Below, piece by piece: positions 41,682 through 51,095 of a stretch of 64,000 nucleotides of DNA. Position 1 is the stretch's first letter; every line of letters begins with the position of its first letter. The translations under genes were made by a program, and so were the position numbers. The DNA comes from an uncultured Collinsella sp. (GTDB lineage Bacteria; Actinomycetota; Coriobacteriia; Coriobacteriales; Coriobacteriaceae): assembly GCA_958354105.1 (NCBI GenBank), contig CATWVA010000002.1, forward strand, positions 1 to 64,000, written 5' to 3'. A model generated the notes under the pieces. That model was not told where the DNA came from and did not search any database. It worked only from the letters and a program-made list of their open reading frames with translations.

Positions 41682-43427
41682 GTGGCCGACCAGGACATCA
41701 AGATGCTCATCGAGCGCATTATGGCCGAGGCCCGGACCCATCAGTCCGCCCGCTTCTCAAACGAAATCTACGCAGACGAGCCGATTCTCAAGACCGGCCG
41801 CCAGATGCAGAACTTCCTTCCCGACCAGTACCGCAAAATGCGTGAGATATCGCGTTGGCAAGAAGACCCCAAGGGCGGCGCGGGGCGTTGGCTTTCGGAA
41901 GCCGAGCTTTTCTACCGCCAAGGTCTGCTGATGGCCGACTTTGAGGACGACTGTCCCTATAACGGCACCTTTAAGTCGTACTTCCCCACCTACAACGCTA
42001 TGAGCGACCGACAGCTGCGCGGCTACTTTACCTGGCGCGCCCAAGTGCGCCGCGGAACCGTCGAGGAAACGTCTACGTCCTTTGCCTTTCTGTATCTCTA
42101 TGAGTTGATTTGCGGCATTGGCGTAGATAATCCGCTCGATGGTTTTAACAAGATCAAGGCTTTTTGGGATGTCTATCGCGCCTTCGAGCCCGGCATCGAC
42201 CGGTTTGCGCGCGTGTGGCTGCAAGATTATGCCGTGTTCCACGGGCTCGACCCCAAGCTGCTTCGCGACTCTAAAACCGTCATGTTCGATAACGCCCTTA
42301 TCGAGCTGCGGCACGCGGCACGCGACCTTGTACCAGCACCGGCACCGTCCGGCCAGACCCCTAAGCGTCGCAAAACCTCCGAGCCCACGCTCCCCCTTCC
42401 GCCTGATGAAGCGCGCGAGGAGCGGCTCATGGCCGCCATCAACGCCCTCTCCACGTACAACCTAAGTAACTCGCGGCTCGACCGCTGCCACCACCGCGAT
42501 CTGCGCCACGTGGCATCCGCCGTGTATGTCCGCATGGCGCGCTACTATGACACACACCGAAAGACTGGCATCGTGGCGAGTTTATTTGGGGAGGAGACGG
42601 CCATGCCCTACACCATGTTTGCCTCGGCCGTATTCTTTGCGCCCGAGCGCCACGAGGACTGCAAATACCGCCTGGATCCTATCCATATCTACCGTTGCCA
42701 AAACGGCTTTTGGGAATGCACGCGTATCCACGGTAGCAGGCAAAAGAGCAGCAAGCTCGGTGAAATGATGCGCGCCTGCGACCAACGCCTGCGCCTGGCG
42801 CTGGACCCCGCCCATCCCCTTAAGGAAGAAAAAGTCCCCAAATATCTGGCCAAGATTATCGATGACGAGATTGTGGCATGGCTTTCGTGGGACGCCGCAC
42901 ACCAGCCCGTGAAGATCGATATCGATCTGAGTCAGCTGGGGCACATTCGGAGCGCCGCTGCGCAAACGCGCGAAGCGCTTTTGATCGACGAGGAGCGCGA
43001 GGACGGCACGTTTGCGGATGCCGAGGCGGCAATTGCCGAACGACGGGAAGCCGAGCCCATGGCCGACACGATCGCCGAACCAGTCGCGACGACCATGCAG
43101 CAGGACGAGGCTAGCGAGCCGACCATCTCCACCGAGCAGTTTGGCGTCGTGGCCCCGCTCCTCGCACCAGCACCCACGTCCGCTGACACCGCGTCCGCAC
43201 TCGATCCCGCCACAGACGCCTATCTTCGAGCACTACTCGAGCAAAACGCAGCGCAGACGGCATCGGCGGTGGCGCAGTCGGGCAAGAGTGAGGACATGCT
43301 TGTCGATACCATCAACGAGGCGCTCTTTGACCTGGTGGGAGACACCGTTATCGAATTCGGCGCGGCAGGGCCGCAGATTATCGAGGACTACGAAGCAGAC
43401 GTGAGAGGATACCTAGACCATGAGTGA
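41682..43427 (+). CDS. TerB_N-domain protein (first gene of TerB/ATPase/helicase operon)
   Basis: The 581-residue protein has a classic TerB_N domain over about 60-200: AELFYRQGLLMADFEDDCPY, MSDRQLRGYFTWRAQVRRG, SFAFLYLYELICGIGVDNP and RFARVWLQDYAVFHGLDPKLL. The C-terminal half contains a TerB_C-like region and a low-complexity Ala/Pro/Thr linker (about 460-520) before a final helix pair. TerB-type proteins are named from tellurite-resistance loci, but this form is typically next to ATPases and helicases. The start is GTG 41682 after GAGGAGGAG. It overlaps the next gene by 8 nt. Confidence 0.88.
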   Translation: MADQDIKMLIERIMAEARTHQSARFSNEIYADEPILKTGRQMQNFLPDQYRKMREISRWQEDPKGGAGRWLSEAELFYRQGLLMADFEDDCPYNGTFKSYFPTYNAMSDRQLRGYFTWRAQVRRGTVEETSTSFAFLYLYELICGIGVDNPLDGFNKIKAFWDVYRAFEPGIDRFARVWLQDYAVFHGLDPKLLRDSKTVMFDNALIELRHAARDLVPAPAPSGQTPKRRKTSEPTLPLPPDEAREERLMAAINALSTYNLSNSRLDRCHHRDLRHVASAVYVRMARYYDTHRKTGIVASLFGEETAMPYTMFASAVFFAPERHEDCKYRLDPIHIYRCQNGFWECTRIHGSRQKSSKLGEMMRACDQRLRLALDPAHPLKEEKVPKYLAKIIDDEIVAWLSWDAAHQPVKIDIDLSQLGHIRSAAAQTREALLIDEEREDGTFADAEAAIAERREAEPMADTIAEPVATTMQQDEASEPTISTEQFGVVAPLLAPAPTSADTASALDPATDAYLRALLEQNAAQTASAVAQSGKSEDMLVDTINEALFDLVGDTVIEFGAAGPQIIEDYEADVRGYLDHE

Positions 43428-44724
43428 TACCACATCCGCAGCACCCCGCGTGCCCAAGCGCGTCGCCGCCGTCATTCTCAACTCGCTCAAGGGCGGCGTG
43501 GTCCCGCGCATCGGACTTCCTTACATCACCGTAGGACGCGAGGTCGAGATCCGCGCCCTGCTCACCGATCTGAACCTCATCGCCGACGGTGGCGCGAGCT
43601 TCCGCTTTCTGGTCGGTCGCTACGGCGCCGGCAAGAGCTTTTTGCTCCAGACTATCCGCACGCACGCCATGGGCGAGGGATTCGTCGTCGCTGATGCCGA
43701 CCTGTCGCCCGAACGCCGTCTCCAGGGCGGTCAGGGACAGGGCCTTGCCACCTACCGCGAGCTCATCCGCAATATATCGACTAAAACGCGCCCCGAGGGC
43801 GGTGCGCTCAACCTTATCCTGGATCGTTGGGTCGCCTCGTGTGCCGACGTCGACGAGTCGGTCGTCAATGCCCAACTAGCCCCGCTCGAGGAGATGGTCC
43901 ACGGCTTCGACTTTGCCCGCATGCTTCGCCGCTACCGCGCGGCCGTATCCGAGGGCGACGAAGAGGCCATGAGCCGCGTGACCAAATGGATCCGCGGCGA
44001 ATACCGCACCAAGAGCGAGGCTCGCGCCGAGCTGGGCTCCTCAACCATCATCAGCGATGACGACTGGTACGACTACGTCAAACTCATCGCGCGTTTTTTG
44101 GTTTGCAGCGGCTACAAAGGCATGCTGGTGCTCATCGACGAGCTCGTGAATCTGTATAAAATTCCCAACGCCATCACGCGCCAGTACAACTACGAGAAAA
44201 TCCTGACCATGTACAACGACACACTTCAGGGCAAGGCGCAGTACCTGGGCATGATCATGGGCGGCACGCCAACCTCCATCGAAGACCGCCGCCGCGGCGT
44301 GTTCTCCTACGAGGCCCTGCGCAGTCGACTCGCTCAGGGCCGCTTTGCACGCGAGGATCTTAAGGACATGCTCGCGCCCATCATCCGCCTGCAGCCACTC
44401 ACCTACGAGGAGTTGCTGGTGCTGATCGAAAAACTCATGCAGATCCATGCTGGCTACTTTGGCTGGACGCCCACGCTTACCGAGAACGACTTGGTAGACT
44501 TCCTCAAGATTGAGTTTGGCCGCGTGGGAGCCGATACGCACTTGACGCCGCGTGAGGTCATCCGTGACTTTATCGAGCTGCTCGATATCCTGTGTCAGAA
44601 TCCCGATGCAAACGTGGCTGAGTTACTGCAAAGCGTCGGCGGCGTCACGCTGGCGCCGCCAGCCGCAACAGGCGACACCGGCACCGCAGACGGCAACCGC
44701 AACTTCGCCGAATTCACCATCTAA
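43420..44724 (+). CDS. BrxD-like (DUF2791-type) ATPase
   Basis: The 434-residue AAA-type ATPase has Walker A GRYGAGKSFLL near 66-76 and Walker B MLVLIDELVNLYK near 235. The C-terminal stretch RLQPLTYEELLVLIEKL and a region with DFLKIEFGR and TPREVIRDFIELLDIL follow the DUF2791 family, which includes BrxD of BREX phage-defence systems. It probably couples ATP hydrolysis to loading or steering of the helicase encoded next. It starts inside the TerB_N gene (8-nt overlap), which indicates tight stoichiometry. Confidence 0.87.
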   Translation: MSDTTSAAPRVPKRVAAVILNSLKGGVVPRIGLPYITVGREVEIRALLTDLNLIADGGASFRFLVGRYGAGKSFLLQTIRTHAMGEGFVVADADLSPERRLQGGQGQGLATYRELIRNISTKTRPEGGALNLILDRWVASCADVDESVVNAQLAPLEEMVHGFDFARMLRRYRAAVSEGDEEAMSRVTKWIRGEYRTKSEARAELGSSTIISDDDWYDYVKLIARFLVCSGYKGMLVLIDELVNLYKIPNAITRQYNYEKILTMYNDTLQGKAQYLGMIMGGTPTSIEDRRRGVFSYEALRSRLAQGRFAREDLKDMLAPIIRLQPLTYEELLVLIEKLMQIHAGYFGWTPTLTENDLVDFLKIEFGRVGADTHLTPREVIRDFIELLDILCQNPDANVAELLQSVGGVTLAPPAATGDTGTADGNRNFAEFTI

Positions 44725-44757
44725 CCTGCCAAAAAGGAACAGGTCTATTTTGGCAGG
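44725..44757 (+). promoter_or_regulatory. Intra-operon hairpin between ATPase and helicase genes
   Basis: CCTGCCAAAA and TTTTGGCAGG pair directly after the ATPase stop codon. There is no T-run, so it is more likely an mRNA processing or attenuation hairpin than a full terminator. The helicase gene begins 84 nt later with its own strong ribosome binding site. Confidence 0.55.
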
Positions 44758-44840
44758 CTCTATCTGGGCAAACGTTGAAGCAGTAATGCAGCAAGCCACT
44801 GCTCGCCGCGTTGAGAGATTCGCTTTTGAAAGGAGGCCTC

Positions 44841-47285
44841 GTGAACGCCTTTGACCGCTACGCCCCGTTTATCCAAGACTTCATCTACTCCCACGATTGG
44901 GAGAGCCTGCGCTCCATTCAGGTTGCGGCGGCAGATGCCATCTTTAACACACAAGACAATGTACTCCTGACGGCATCCACAGCTTCCGGCAAAACCGAAG
45001 CGGCCTTCTTTCCCATCCTGACCGAGTTTTGGGAGAACCCGCCCGCAAGCGTGGGCGCCCTCTACATTGGCCCCCTCAAGGCGCTCATCAACGACCAATT
45101 CGTCCGTCTCAATGACCTGTGCGAAGAAGCCGACATCCCCGTCTGGCACTGGCATGGCGATGTCTCGCAGTCGCACAAGACCAAGCTCATCAAAAAGCCG
45201 AGCGGCATCTTGCAGATTACGCCCGAGTCGCTCGAGGCACTCCTGATCCATAAGCACATGGCGATCCCGCGCATGTTCTGCGACCTGCGCTATGCGGTCA
45301 TCGACGAGGTCCATTCGCTCATGCGCGGCGACCGTGGCGGGCAAACGCTCTGCCTTATCGAGCGACTCTCGCGCATGGCCGGCGTGCAACCTCGCCGCAT
45401 TGGCCTTTCGGCCACTATCGGCGACCCCGAGCGCACGGGCGCTTTTCTCTCACAGGGAACGGGACGCGACTGCATTATCCCCCGTTTTGAGGAACCGCGT
45501 CGCGTGTGGCGCATCTCCATGGAGCACTTCTACAACTCGGGTCCCCAGGCACAGCAGCGAGGATTCGAGAGCGTGGGTCCTCAAGAGGCCGAAGTGCTTG
45601 CGTGCGAGCGCATTGAGGCAGTGGCACCCGCGGCGCTGCCCGCCGGCGCCCAAGACATGCGTCACGGCGGACAGCCCACACAAGAGGAGCGCCGTCAACG
45701 TCGTGAGCGGGCACGGGGCAAGGCCGCTCCCAAGGACCGCCGAACTTCCTCGGCCCCCGAGGGCGAAGTCGATATCCCACGAGCGACCGAGCAGGCGCTT
45801 CTCAACCCCACCGACACGGCGCCCGACAACGCCGATCCCGGCATGGGCTATATCTTCGAACACACCCGCGGGCGCAAGTGCCTGGTCTTTGCCAATTCAC
45901 GCGAGGAGGCAGAGGCCGTGTGCTCCATGCTGCGCAGCTACTGCGAGAGCCGACACGAGCCCGACCGCTTTCTCATCCACCACGGCAATCTTTCGGCATC
46001 GCTGCGCGAGACGGCCGAGGAACTCATGCGCGATGAGGAGCAGGCGCAGACAACCGTCACCACCTCTACGCTTGAGCTTGGCATCGATATAGGCCGTCTG
46101 GAGCGTGCCTTCCAGATCGACGCGCCGTTTACCGTCAGCTCCTTTTTGCAGCGTATGGGCCGCACGGGACGCCGCGACCTTCCGCCCGAGATGTGGTTTG
46201 TCATGCGCGAGGAAGAGCCCGAGCCGCGCACGATGATGCCCGAGACCATTCCGTGGAAGCTCCTGCAGGGCATCGCGCTCGTACAACTCTATCGCGAGGA
46301 AAAGTGGGTCGAGCCGCCCGAGCTCGATCGACTCCCCTACAGCCTGCTCTACCACCAGACTATGTCGACGCTCGCCAGCACCGGCGAACTCACGCCGGCC
46401 GAACTTGCCCAGCACGTGCTCACGCTCAGCTATTTCCACCGCGTCTCGGCCGATGACTATCGCGTGTTGCTGCGCCACCTCATCAAGATCGACCATATCC
46501 AGGTCACCGAGGGCGGTGGGCTCATCGTGGGTCTCGCGGGCGAGCGCATCATTAACAACTTTAAGTTCTACGCCGTGTTCCAGGAAAACGAGGAGTTCAC
46601 CGTTCGCAGCGAATCGGCCGAGTTGGGTACGATCGTCAATCCGCCACCGCCCGGTGAGCGCATCGCCATCGCCGGACACTGCTGGATTGTCGAGGAAGTG
46701 GACTGGAAGCGCCACACTGTCTTTGCCACGCAGGTCAAGGGCCGGGTGCCGGCCTACTTTGGCGACTGCCCCGGCGACATCAATACACACGTACTCGAGC
46801 GCATGCGCAAGGCGCTCAACGAGCACGCGACATATCCGTACCTCATGGGTAACGCACGGGCTCGCTTGGCGCAAGCTCGTCATACCGCCGAGATTTCGGG
46901 CGCGGGAACTAAGCCGCTCATCAACCTGGGTGGCGACACCTGGGTGCTCTTCCCCTGGTTGGGCAGCTACGCCTTCCTAGCACTCGAGCGCATGCTTAAA
47001 ATCAAATGCGCCGCTGAGTTGGGCCTTCGCGGACTCGACCCGTCACGCCCGTACTTTATGCAGTTTAAGATGAAGGCCGACGAGGAGACGTTCTTTGAAG
47101 TGCTCGCCGCCGAGGCCGAGAAAGACTTCGATCCCATCGAGCTCGTCTATCCCGGCGAGGTGCCTTACTTTGATCGTTACGATGAGTTTGTTCCCGAAGA
47201 GCTCGTGCGCAAGGGCTTTGCCGAAGGCGTGCTCGACATAGAGGGCATGAAGCAGCGCGTTCTCGGCTGGCGCGACCACGCCTAA
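44841..47285 (+). CDS. Lhr/BrxHI-like DEAD/DEAH-box helicase
   Basis: The 814-residue superfamily 2 helicase has motif I ASTASGKTEAAFF near 47, Ia YIGPLKALIND, II DEVH near 160, III LSATIGDPE, IV CLVFANSREEAE, V TSTLELGIDIG and VI QRMGRTGRR. An Arg/Gln-rich insert (about 265-320) splits the two RecA lobes. The C-terminal winged-helix and beta-bundle region resembles the Lhr core, and BrxHI of BREX type 2 is also Lhr-like. The start GTG 44841 follows AAAGGAGG. With TerB_N and the BrxD-like ATPase it completes a three-gene DNA-processing module. Confidence 0.89.
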   Translation: MNAFDRYAPFIQDFIYSHDWESLRSIQVAAADAIFNTQDNVLLTASTASGKTEAAFFPILTEFWENPPASVGALYIGPLKALINDQFVRLNDLCEEADIPVWHWHGDVSQSHKTKLIKKPSGILQITPESLEALLIHKHMAIPRMFCDLRYAVIDEVHSLMRGDRGGQTLCLIERLSRMAGVQPRRIGLSATIGDPERTGAFLSQGTGRDCIIPRFEEPRRVWRISMEHFYNSGPQAQQRGFESVGPQEAEVLACERIEAVAPAALPAGAQDMRHGGQPTQEERRQRRERARGKAAPKDRRTSSAPEGEVDIPRATEQALLNPTDTAPDNADPGMGYIFEHTRGRKCLVFANSREEAEAVCSMLRSYCESRHEPDRFLIHHGNLSASLRETAEELMRDEEQAQTTVTTSTLELGIDIGRLERAFQIDAPFTVSSFLQRMGRTGRRDLPPEMWFVMREEEPEPRTMMPETIPWKLLQGIALVQLYREEKWVEPPELDRLPYSLLYHQTMSTLASTGELTPAELAQHVLTLSYFHRVSADDYRVLLRHLIKIDHIQVTEGGGLIVGLAGERIINNFKFYAVFQENEEFTVRSESAELGTIVNPPPPGERIAIAGHCWIVEEVDWKRHTVFATQVKGRVPAYFGDCPGDINTHVLERMRKALNEHATYPYLMGNARARLAQARHTAEISGAGTKPLINLGGDTWVLFPWLGSYAFLALERMLKIKCAAELGLRGLDPSRPYFMQFKMKADEETFFEVLAAEAEKDFDPIELVYPGEVPYFDRYDEFVPEELVRKGFAEGVLDIEGMKQRVLGWRDHA

Positions 47286-47311
47286 GACTAGTCTTTTTGG
47301 GACGAGGAGAC

Positions 47312-48190
47312 TTATTTGTCGTGAAGGACGGTGCCGAGGAAGTCAGCGTCGAAGGGCACGGCTTCGACAAAGGCGTAGTCGCCGTCGCTGGCGATGAGCA
47401 GGTAGTTCTCCTCGCCGCCGAACTCCGCATCGCCACATGGGACCACCCAGGCGTGGTCGAACACCTCGAGTGCCGTGGCAGCGCAATCGCGCAGGAACGA
47501 CACATCGCTCCCCTCGTTCGCGCTCACAATATTAGCCACGTAGATGCCGCCCGGGTTCAAGCTACCCCGCGCCAGACGCAGCGCCTCAACGGTCGCCAGC
47601 TCGCGTACTGGCTCGGCACCGCCAAAGCAATCGCTCACGACCACGTCGTAGCGACGATGGCCCACGCTCGTCACACCCAGATACGAGCGAGCCTCAGCGG
47701 TAATCACCCGCAAGCGGTCGCCCACCGCGCGCTCTAGCTCGTCCAGGTAGAACCAGCGGCGCGCCAGGCGCGTAATCTCTCCGTCATACTCGATAACGTC
47801 CATGCGCAAGCCCTCGTGCGACATCAGCGCGAACTTGGGATAGGCAAACCCGCCGCCGCCCAGCATAAGCGTACGGTCGATACCGTGACCATAAGCGTCA
47901 CGCATTACGTCCTCGGCCTCAAACACATCGTCAAATGCACGATAGTACGCAAAGACGGGCTCTGCCCAACGATCGCCAACATAGCTTGCACTTTGGTAGA
48001 CGCCGCCCTGCACGAGCACGCGAATCTCATCGCCGCCCTCATCGTGCACGCGTTTCACGCGCGCCAACCCATTGCGGGTTCGCGCAACCTGCAGACAGGC
48101 AGCACGAACAGCGACAGCGGCCGCACCAAGCGCCGCGGCTCCCAGAGCAACGCCGGCAACGACGCCGGCAGAAACACTCGGTTTGTTCAT
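47312..48190 (-). CDS. Spermidine synthase-like (Rossmann) protein with N-terminal membrane segment
   Basis: The 292-residue protein has an Ala-rich hydrophobic N-terminus (about 7-32), then a methyltransferase-fold domain like spermidine synthase: LMLGGGGFAYPKFALM near 108, DVIEYDGEITRLARR near 132, YDVVVSDCFGGAEP near 180 and NPGGIYVANIV. The usual Asp of the polyamine active site appears only partly conserved, so polyamine synthesis is not assured. It follows the elp3 stop directly (TAG then ATG) with AAGGAG upstream, so both are on one transcript. Confidence 0.8.
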   Translation of the reverse strand: MNKPSVSAGVVAGVALGAAALGAAAVAVRAACLQVARTRNGLARVKRVHDEGGDEIRVLVQGGVYQSASYVGDRWAEPVFAYYRAFDDVFEAEDVMRDAYGHGIDRTLMLGGGGFAYPKFALMSHEGLRMDVIEYDGEITRLARRWFYLDELERAVGDRLRVITAEARSYLGVTSVGHRRYDVVVSDCFGGAEPVRELATVEALRLARGSLNPGGIYVANIVSANEGSDVSFLRDCAATALEVFDHAWVVPCGDAEFGGEENYLLIASDGDYAFVEAVPFDADFLGTVLHDK

Positions 48191-50098
48191 CTAGAGCTCC
48201 TTTTGCAGATAAAGGCCATGGTCATAAAATCCAAGATGGCGATAGTACTCGCGTGTGCCAATCGCGCTAATCACGTTGATACGCGCATAACCCGCATCCC
48301 GGGCAATCTCGCACGCACGCTCTACCAGCGACCGCCCCAGCCCATGATGCTGAGCCGCCTGACCTTGATCACCCACGCGCGCCGCCATGCCATACACGTG
48401 CACCTCGCGAATCATTGCCTCGTCCGGCGTCGTCGGCAACTCGTCCGTATGCGCGGCAACAAACGAATGGTCGGGCAGCGACAACCGCAAAAAGCCCGCG
48501 ATCTTGCCCCGCGGCGTCACCCACTGCAAAAAGCGCTCGTGCGTCACCGGCGTCTCGTACGCCACTTCCTCATCAAGAGATAGCTCATCCAAGTCAGCAC
48601 CCGCCGTGCTGATCTCGCGATAGCGAATCTCACGCACCGTTGCGCCTTCTCCACGAGCCGCCAAGCGGTTTTCGACGAGCTGACGCAGGTTGGGCTTCTT
48701 GTTGCCCACCATGATGTCATCGGAACTAAAATCGCGGATCATGCGACTGATACGGCAAAACGCCGGCGTCACCACGATGTCGTCGGCCAATACATCGAGC
48801 AGCTCTTCCTCGGTATAGGGGCGCCACTCGCCGCGCTCATAGCAGCCCACCAGACGCGAACCCTCAATGAGCGCACACGGGTAGACCTTGACCTCGTCGG
48901 GCATAAAGGCCCCCTCGGTCATAAAGTGTTCGTAGTCGCACTTGTCCCCCTCGGGTGTGGCGCCCAGCAAGTTAAGCATAAAATGTGCGTGGATCTTAAA
49001 GCCAAACAGGCGCGCAAGCGAAAACGCCCGCTCGATCTGCGCCACCGAAATGCGACGCTCGTTGATATCAAGCAGGTGCTGGTCGAGGCTCTGGATGCCC
49101 ATCTGAATCTTGGTGCAGCCCAAGCGGCGGATGAGCGTGAGGGCCTGCGACGTCACGGCATCGGGGCGCGTCTCGATAACGAGCCCCACCACGCGATGCT
49201 TCGCCGTCTCGTTGATGCGCTGCTGACGCTCAAGCTCCTCCATCGTTGCCGTCTGCCACTCAGTGACCTCGCCCCACGGCGTACCGGGACCGTACAGACG
49301 ACGCACCGCACGGTTATAGCCGCCCACGGCAGCATCCACACGCCCTTGCTCGTCGGCAACGCCGGCAACAAGCTCGACCTCGTCTGTCGCAATGCCGGCG
49401 GCCCGATAGCGCTCGCGGCGCTCTGCTACCACAGGCGGCAGGGCATCGGCGGGAGCGTCATCGAACAGACGCCCCGCCTCGGCACGACTGATGCCCGGAC
49501 GCGCCAACATGGGGTTAGCCGCCACACCAGCCACGGCATCGTCATTGAGCGCGCGGAAGAGCTCCGACATAAACCACGTCTGATACCCTTGCGGATAGTC
49601 GCTCCAGGTACCGCCGAGCACAATGAGCTCAATCTTATCGGTCGCATGCCCCATTTGCGAAAGCGCCGTCAAACGGGCACTCACCTGCAGATACGGGTCA
49701 AAGCAATTTTGCTCCGCACGGGCGCACGCCGGCTCGGCATGCAGATAGCTTTTGGGCATGCGCAGATCGTTGGGGCAAAACAGGCAATCGCCCGAGCATG
49801 GCCAGGGCTTGGTGATGACGGTAATGGTCGCCACGCCCGAGGCCGTTCGGCGCGGCTTCATACGCAGCACCTGCAGCAGTTGACGTTCCAGATCGGAATC
49901 GACATTCCACGCAGCCCACCGAGCCGGCTCCTCACGTTTAACCCGCTGGTAGAACGGCAGCAGACGGCGCTTGGCCAAATCGCGTTTGTCGGCACCCTCG
50001 CGGCGCGCCTCGGCATGTATCAATTTGACGAGCGCTTTGTCGTCCACAGTCTCGCCGCGACGCAGAGCCTCGAGTATGTTCAAGATAATCTGTTCCAT
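48191..50098 (-). CDS. elp3: Elp3-type tRNA uridine-34 carboxymethyl synthase (radical SAM + GNAT)
   Basis: The 635-residue protein joins a radical SAM core to a C-terminal acetyltransferase domain. The iron-sulfur cysteines lie in CSGDCLFC at 101-108, followed by ELIVLGGTWSDYP and GLVIETRPDAV. The GNAT part (about 480-635) has GLGRSLVERACEIARDAG and GTREYYRHLGFYDHGLYLQK. Eukaryotic and archaeal Elp3 makes cm5U at tRNA wobble position 34 from acetyl-CoA; bacterial homologues are less common and some have been shown to bind tRNA. Length and domain order are those of complete Elp3. The start is ATG 50098. Confidence 0.93.
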   Translation of the reverse strand: MEQIILNILEALRRGETVDDKALVKLIHAEARREGADKRDLAKRRLLPFYQRVKREEPARWAAWNVDSDLERQLLQVLRMKPRRTASGVATITVITKPWPCSGDCLFCPNDLRMPKSYLHAEPACARAEQNCFDPYLQVSARLTALSQMGHATDKIELIVLGGTWSDYPQGYQTWFMSELFRALNDDAVAGVAANPMLARPGISRAEAGRLFDDAPADALPPVVAERRERYRAAGIATDEVELVAGVADEQGRVDAAVGGYNRAVRRLYGPGTPWGEVTEWQTATMEELERQQRINETAKHRVVGLVIETRPDAVTSQALTLIRRLGCTKIQMGIQSLDQHLLDINERRISVAQIERAFSLARLFGFKIHAHFMLNLLGATPEGDKCDYEHFMTEGAFMPDEVKVYPCALIEGSRLVGCYERGEWRPYTEEELLDVLADDIVVTPAFCRISRMIRDFSSDDIMVGNKKPNLRQLVENRLAARGEGATVREIRYREISTAGADLDELSLDEEVAYETPVTHERFLQWVTPRGKIAGFLRLSLPDHSFVAAHTDELPTTPDEAMIREVHVYGMAARVGDQGQAAQHHGLGRSLVERACEIARDAGYARINVISAIGTREYYRHLGFYDHGLYLQKEL

Positions 50099-50110
50099 GC
50101 CCCCATTGTA

Positions 50111-50148
50111 AAGGCAAAGGCGCCGAAGCCGACCACGGCCCCGGCGCC
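50111..50148 (-). terminator. Terminator of the XRE/DUF4097 operon
   Basis: On the minus strand GGCGCCG/CGGCGCC with internal GC-rich pairing is followed by TTTGCCTTT, 48 nt beyond the DUF4097 stop and just before elp3. TTTACAAT in its tail may double as the elp3 -10 element. Confidence 0.65.
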
Positions 50149-50195
50149 TCCATCAAAGAGCATGCCTATATGTACCGATCTCCGAAAACCGCATG

Positions 50196-51095
50196 TCACT
50201 CCGGATCAAACGACATGTCGCCCGAACCGACCTCAAAACGATACGTAGCAGACTTATCGCCGTTGTCGAATTCAAGATTCAATATGGTCTCGCCATCGTA
50301 GCCAAGCGGAAGGAAATCGCTCTCGAAGTCACCGCTGCCCACGGTGAGACTCGCCTTAAAGCCCGTAGAGTTCGGAACCGTTATCTCCACATCGCCCGAG
50401 TCCACGCTTACGTCCATCGACTTCGCGGGGGCCTGGTAGAGCTCGAACGTCGCATCGCCCGAACCGACCTTGGCATTCAGGGTGTCGGTTACAGTGCCCG
50501 CAAACTCAACGTCTCCCGAGTCCAACGTCAGGTTGAGGTCATGACACGCAATGTCCGTGACCGTCAGATCGCCCGCTCCTACATTCGCTGTAATGCCCAC
50601 CATGTTATCGGCAACTTCGCGCGGCAGTTCGACGGTAACCGTGCGGTCAATGGCGCGCTCGTCATCGCAATCGAACTGGCGAATCTTGAGCGTAGAACCC
50701 TTAACCTCGGCCAGGTTCTGGGTTGCCGCATCGAAGGCAACGGTCCCCGTTGCCACGCGACCGCTTTCAATCACGCGCACCGGCCCGCCAGAGACGTGTT
50801 TGACCTCGACCGTGCCCGACGTCACGTCCAAGTCAAGCGATGTGAACGCGTCGGCATCAAACGTTTCGCTCGAAAGCTGTTGAGGCCGAGCGGAATAGTT
50901 ACCGCTATTCAAGCAATCGTCCTCGTCAAACGCATCGCCCATACCAGACAAGCCGGATACAACATCGTCGAAATCCCACGGTCCATCAAAATGAATCAAA
51001 GTCCGCGAAATGCCAAAGACAAGCCCGATGATGAGCACAAACGCTCCGATGCCAATGCCCAAGCGCCTCTTAGACTCATGCGAGAGCTTCATCAT
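50196..51095 (-). CDS. DUF4097 beta-strand-repeat membrane protein
   Basis: The 299-residue protein has one membrane helix at about 13-32 (GIGIGAFVLIIGLVFGI) and an external domain of repeated beta strands with a recurring GSGD/DSGD signature (SGTVEVKH, NVGAGDLTV, DSGDVEFAG, GSGDATFEL, DSGDVEITV, GSGDFES, GSGDMSF). This is the DUF4097/DUF2154 repeat found in envelope-stress proteins such as LiaX-like factors. Its start overlaps the stop of the XRE gene (ATGA). A role in sensing membrane damage is inferred. Confidence 0.9.
   Translation of the reverse strand: MMKLSHESKRRLGIGIGAFVLIIGLVFGISRTLIHFDGPWDFDDVVSGLSGMGDAFDEDDCLNSGNYSARPQQLSSETFDADAFTSLDLDVTSGTVEVKHVSGGPVRVIESGRVATGTVAFDAATQNLAEVKGSTLKIRQFDCDDERAIDRTVTVELPREVADNMVGITANVGAGDLTVTDIACHDLNLTLDSGDVEFAGTVTDTLNAKVGSGDATFELYQAPAKSMDVSVDSGDVEITVPNSTGFKASLTVGSGDFESDFLPLGYDGETILNLEFDNGDKSATYRFEVGSGDMSFDPE

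Noticed and set aside
41682..47285. Complete BREX system
   Set aside because: Only BrxD-like and BrxHI-like genes are present; methylase, PglZ and the large ATPase are absent, so I call it a separate module.
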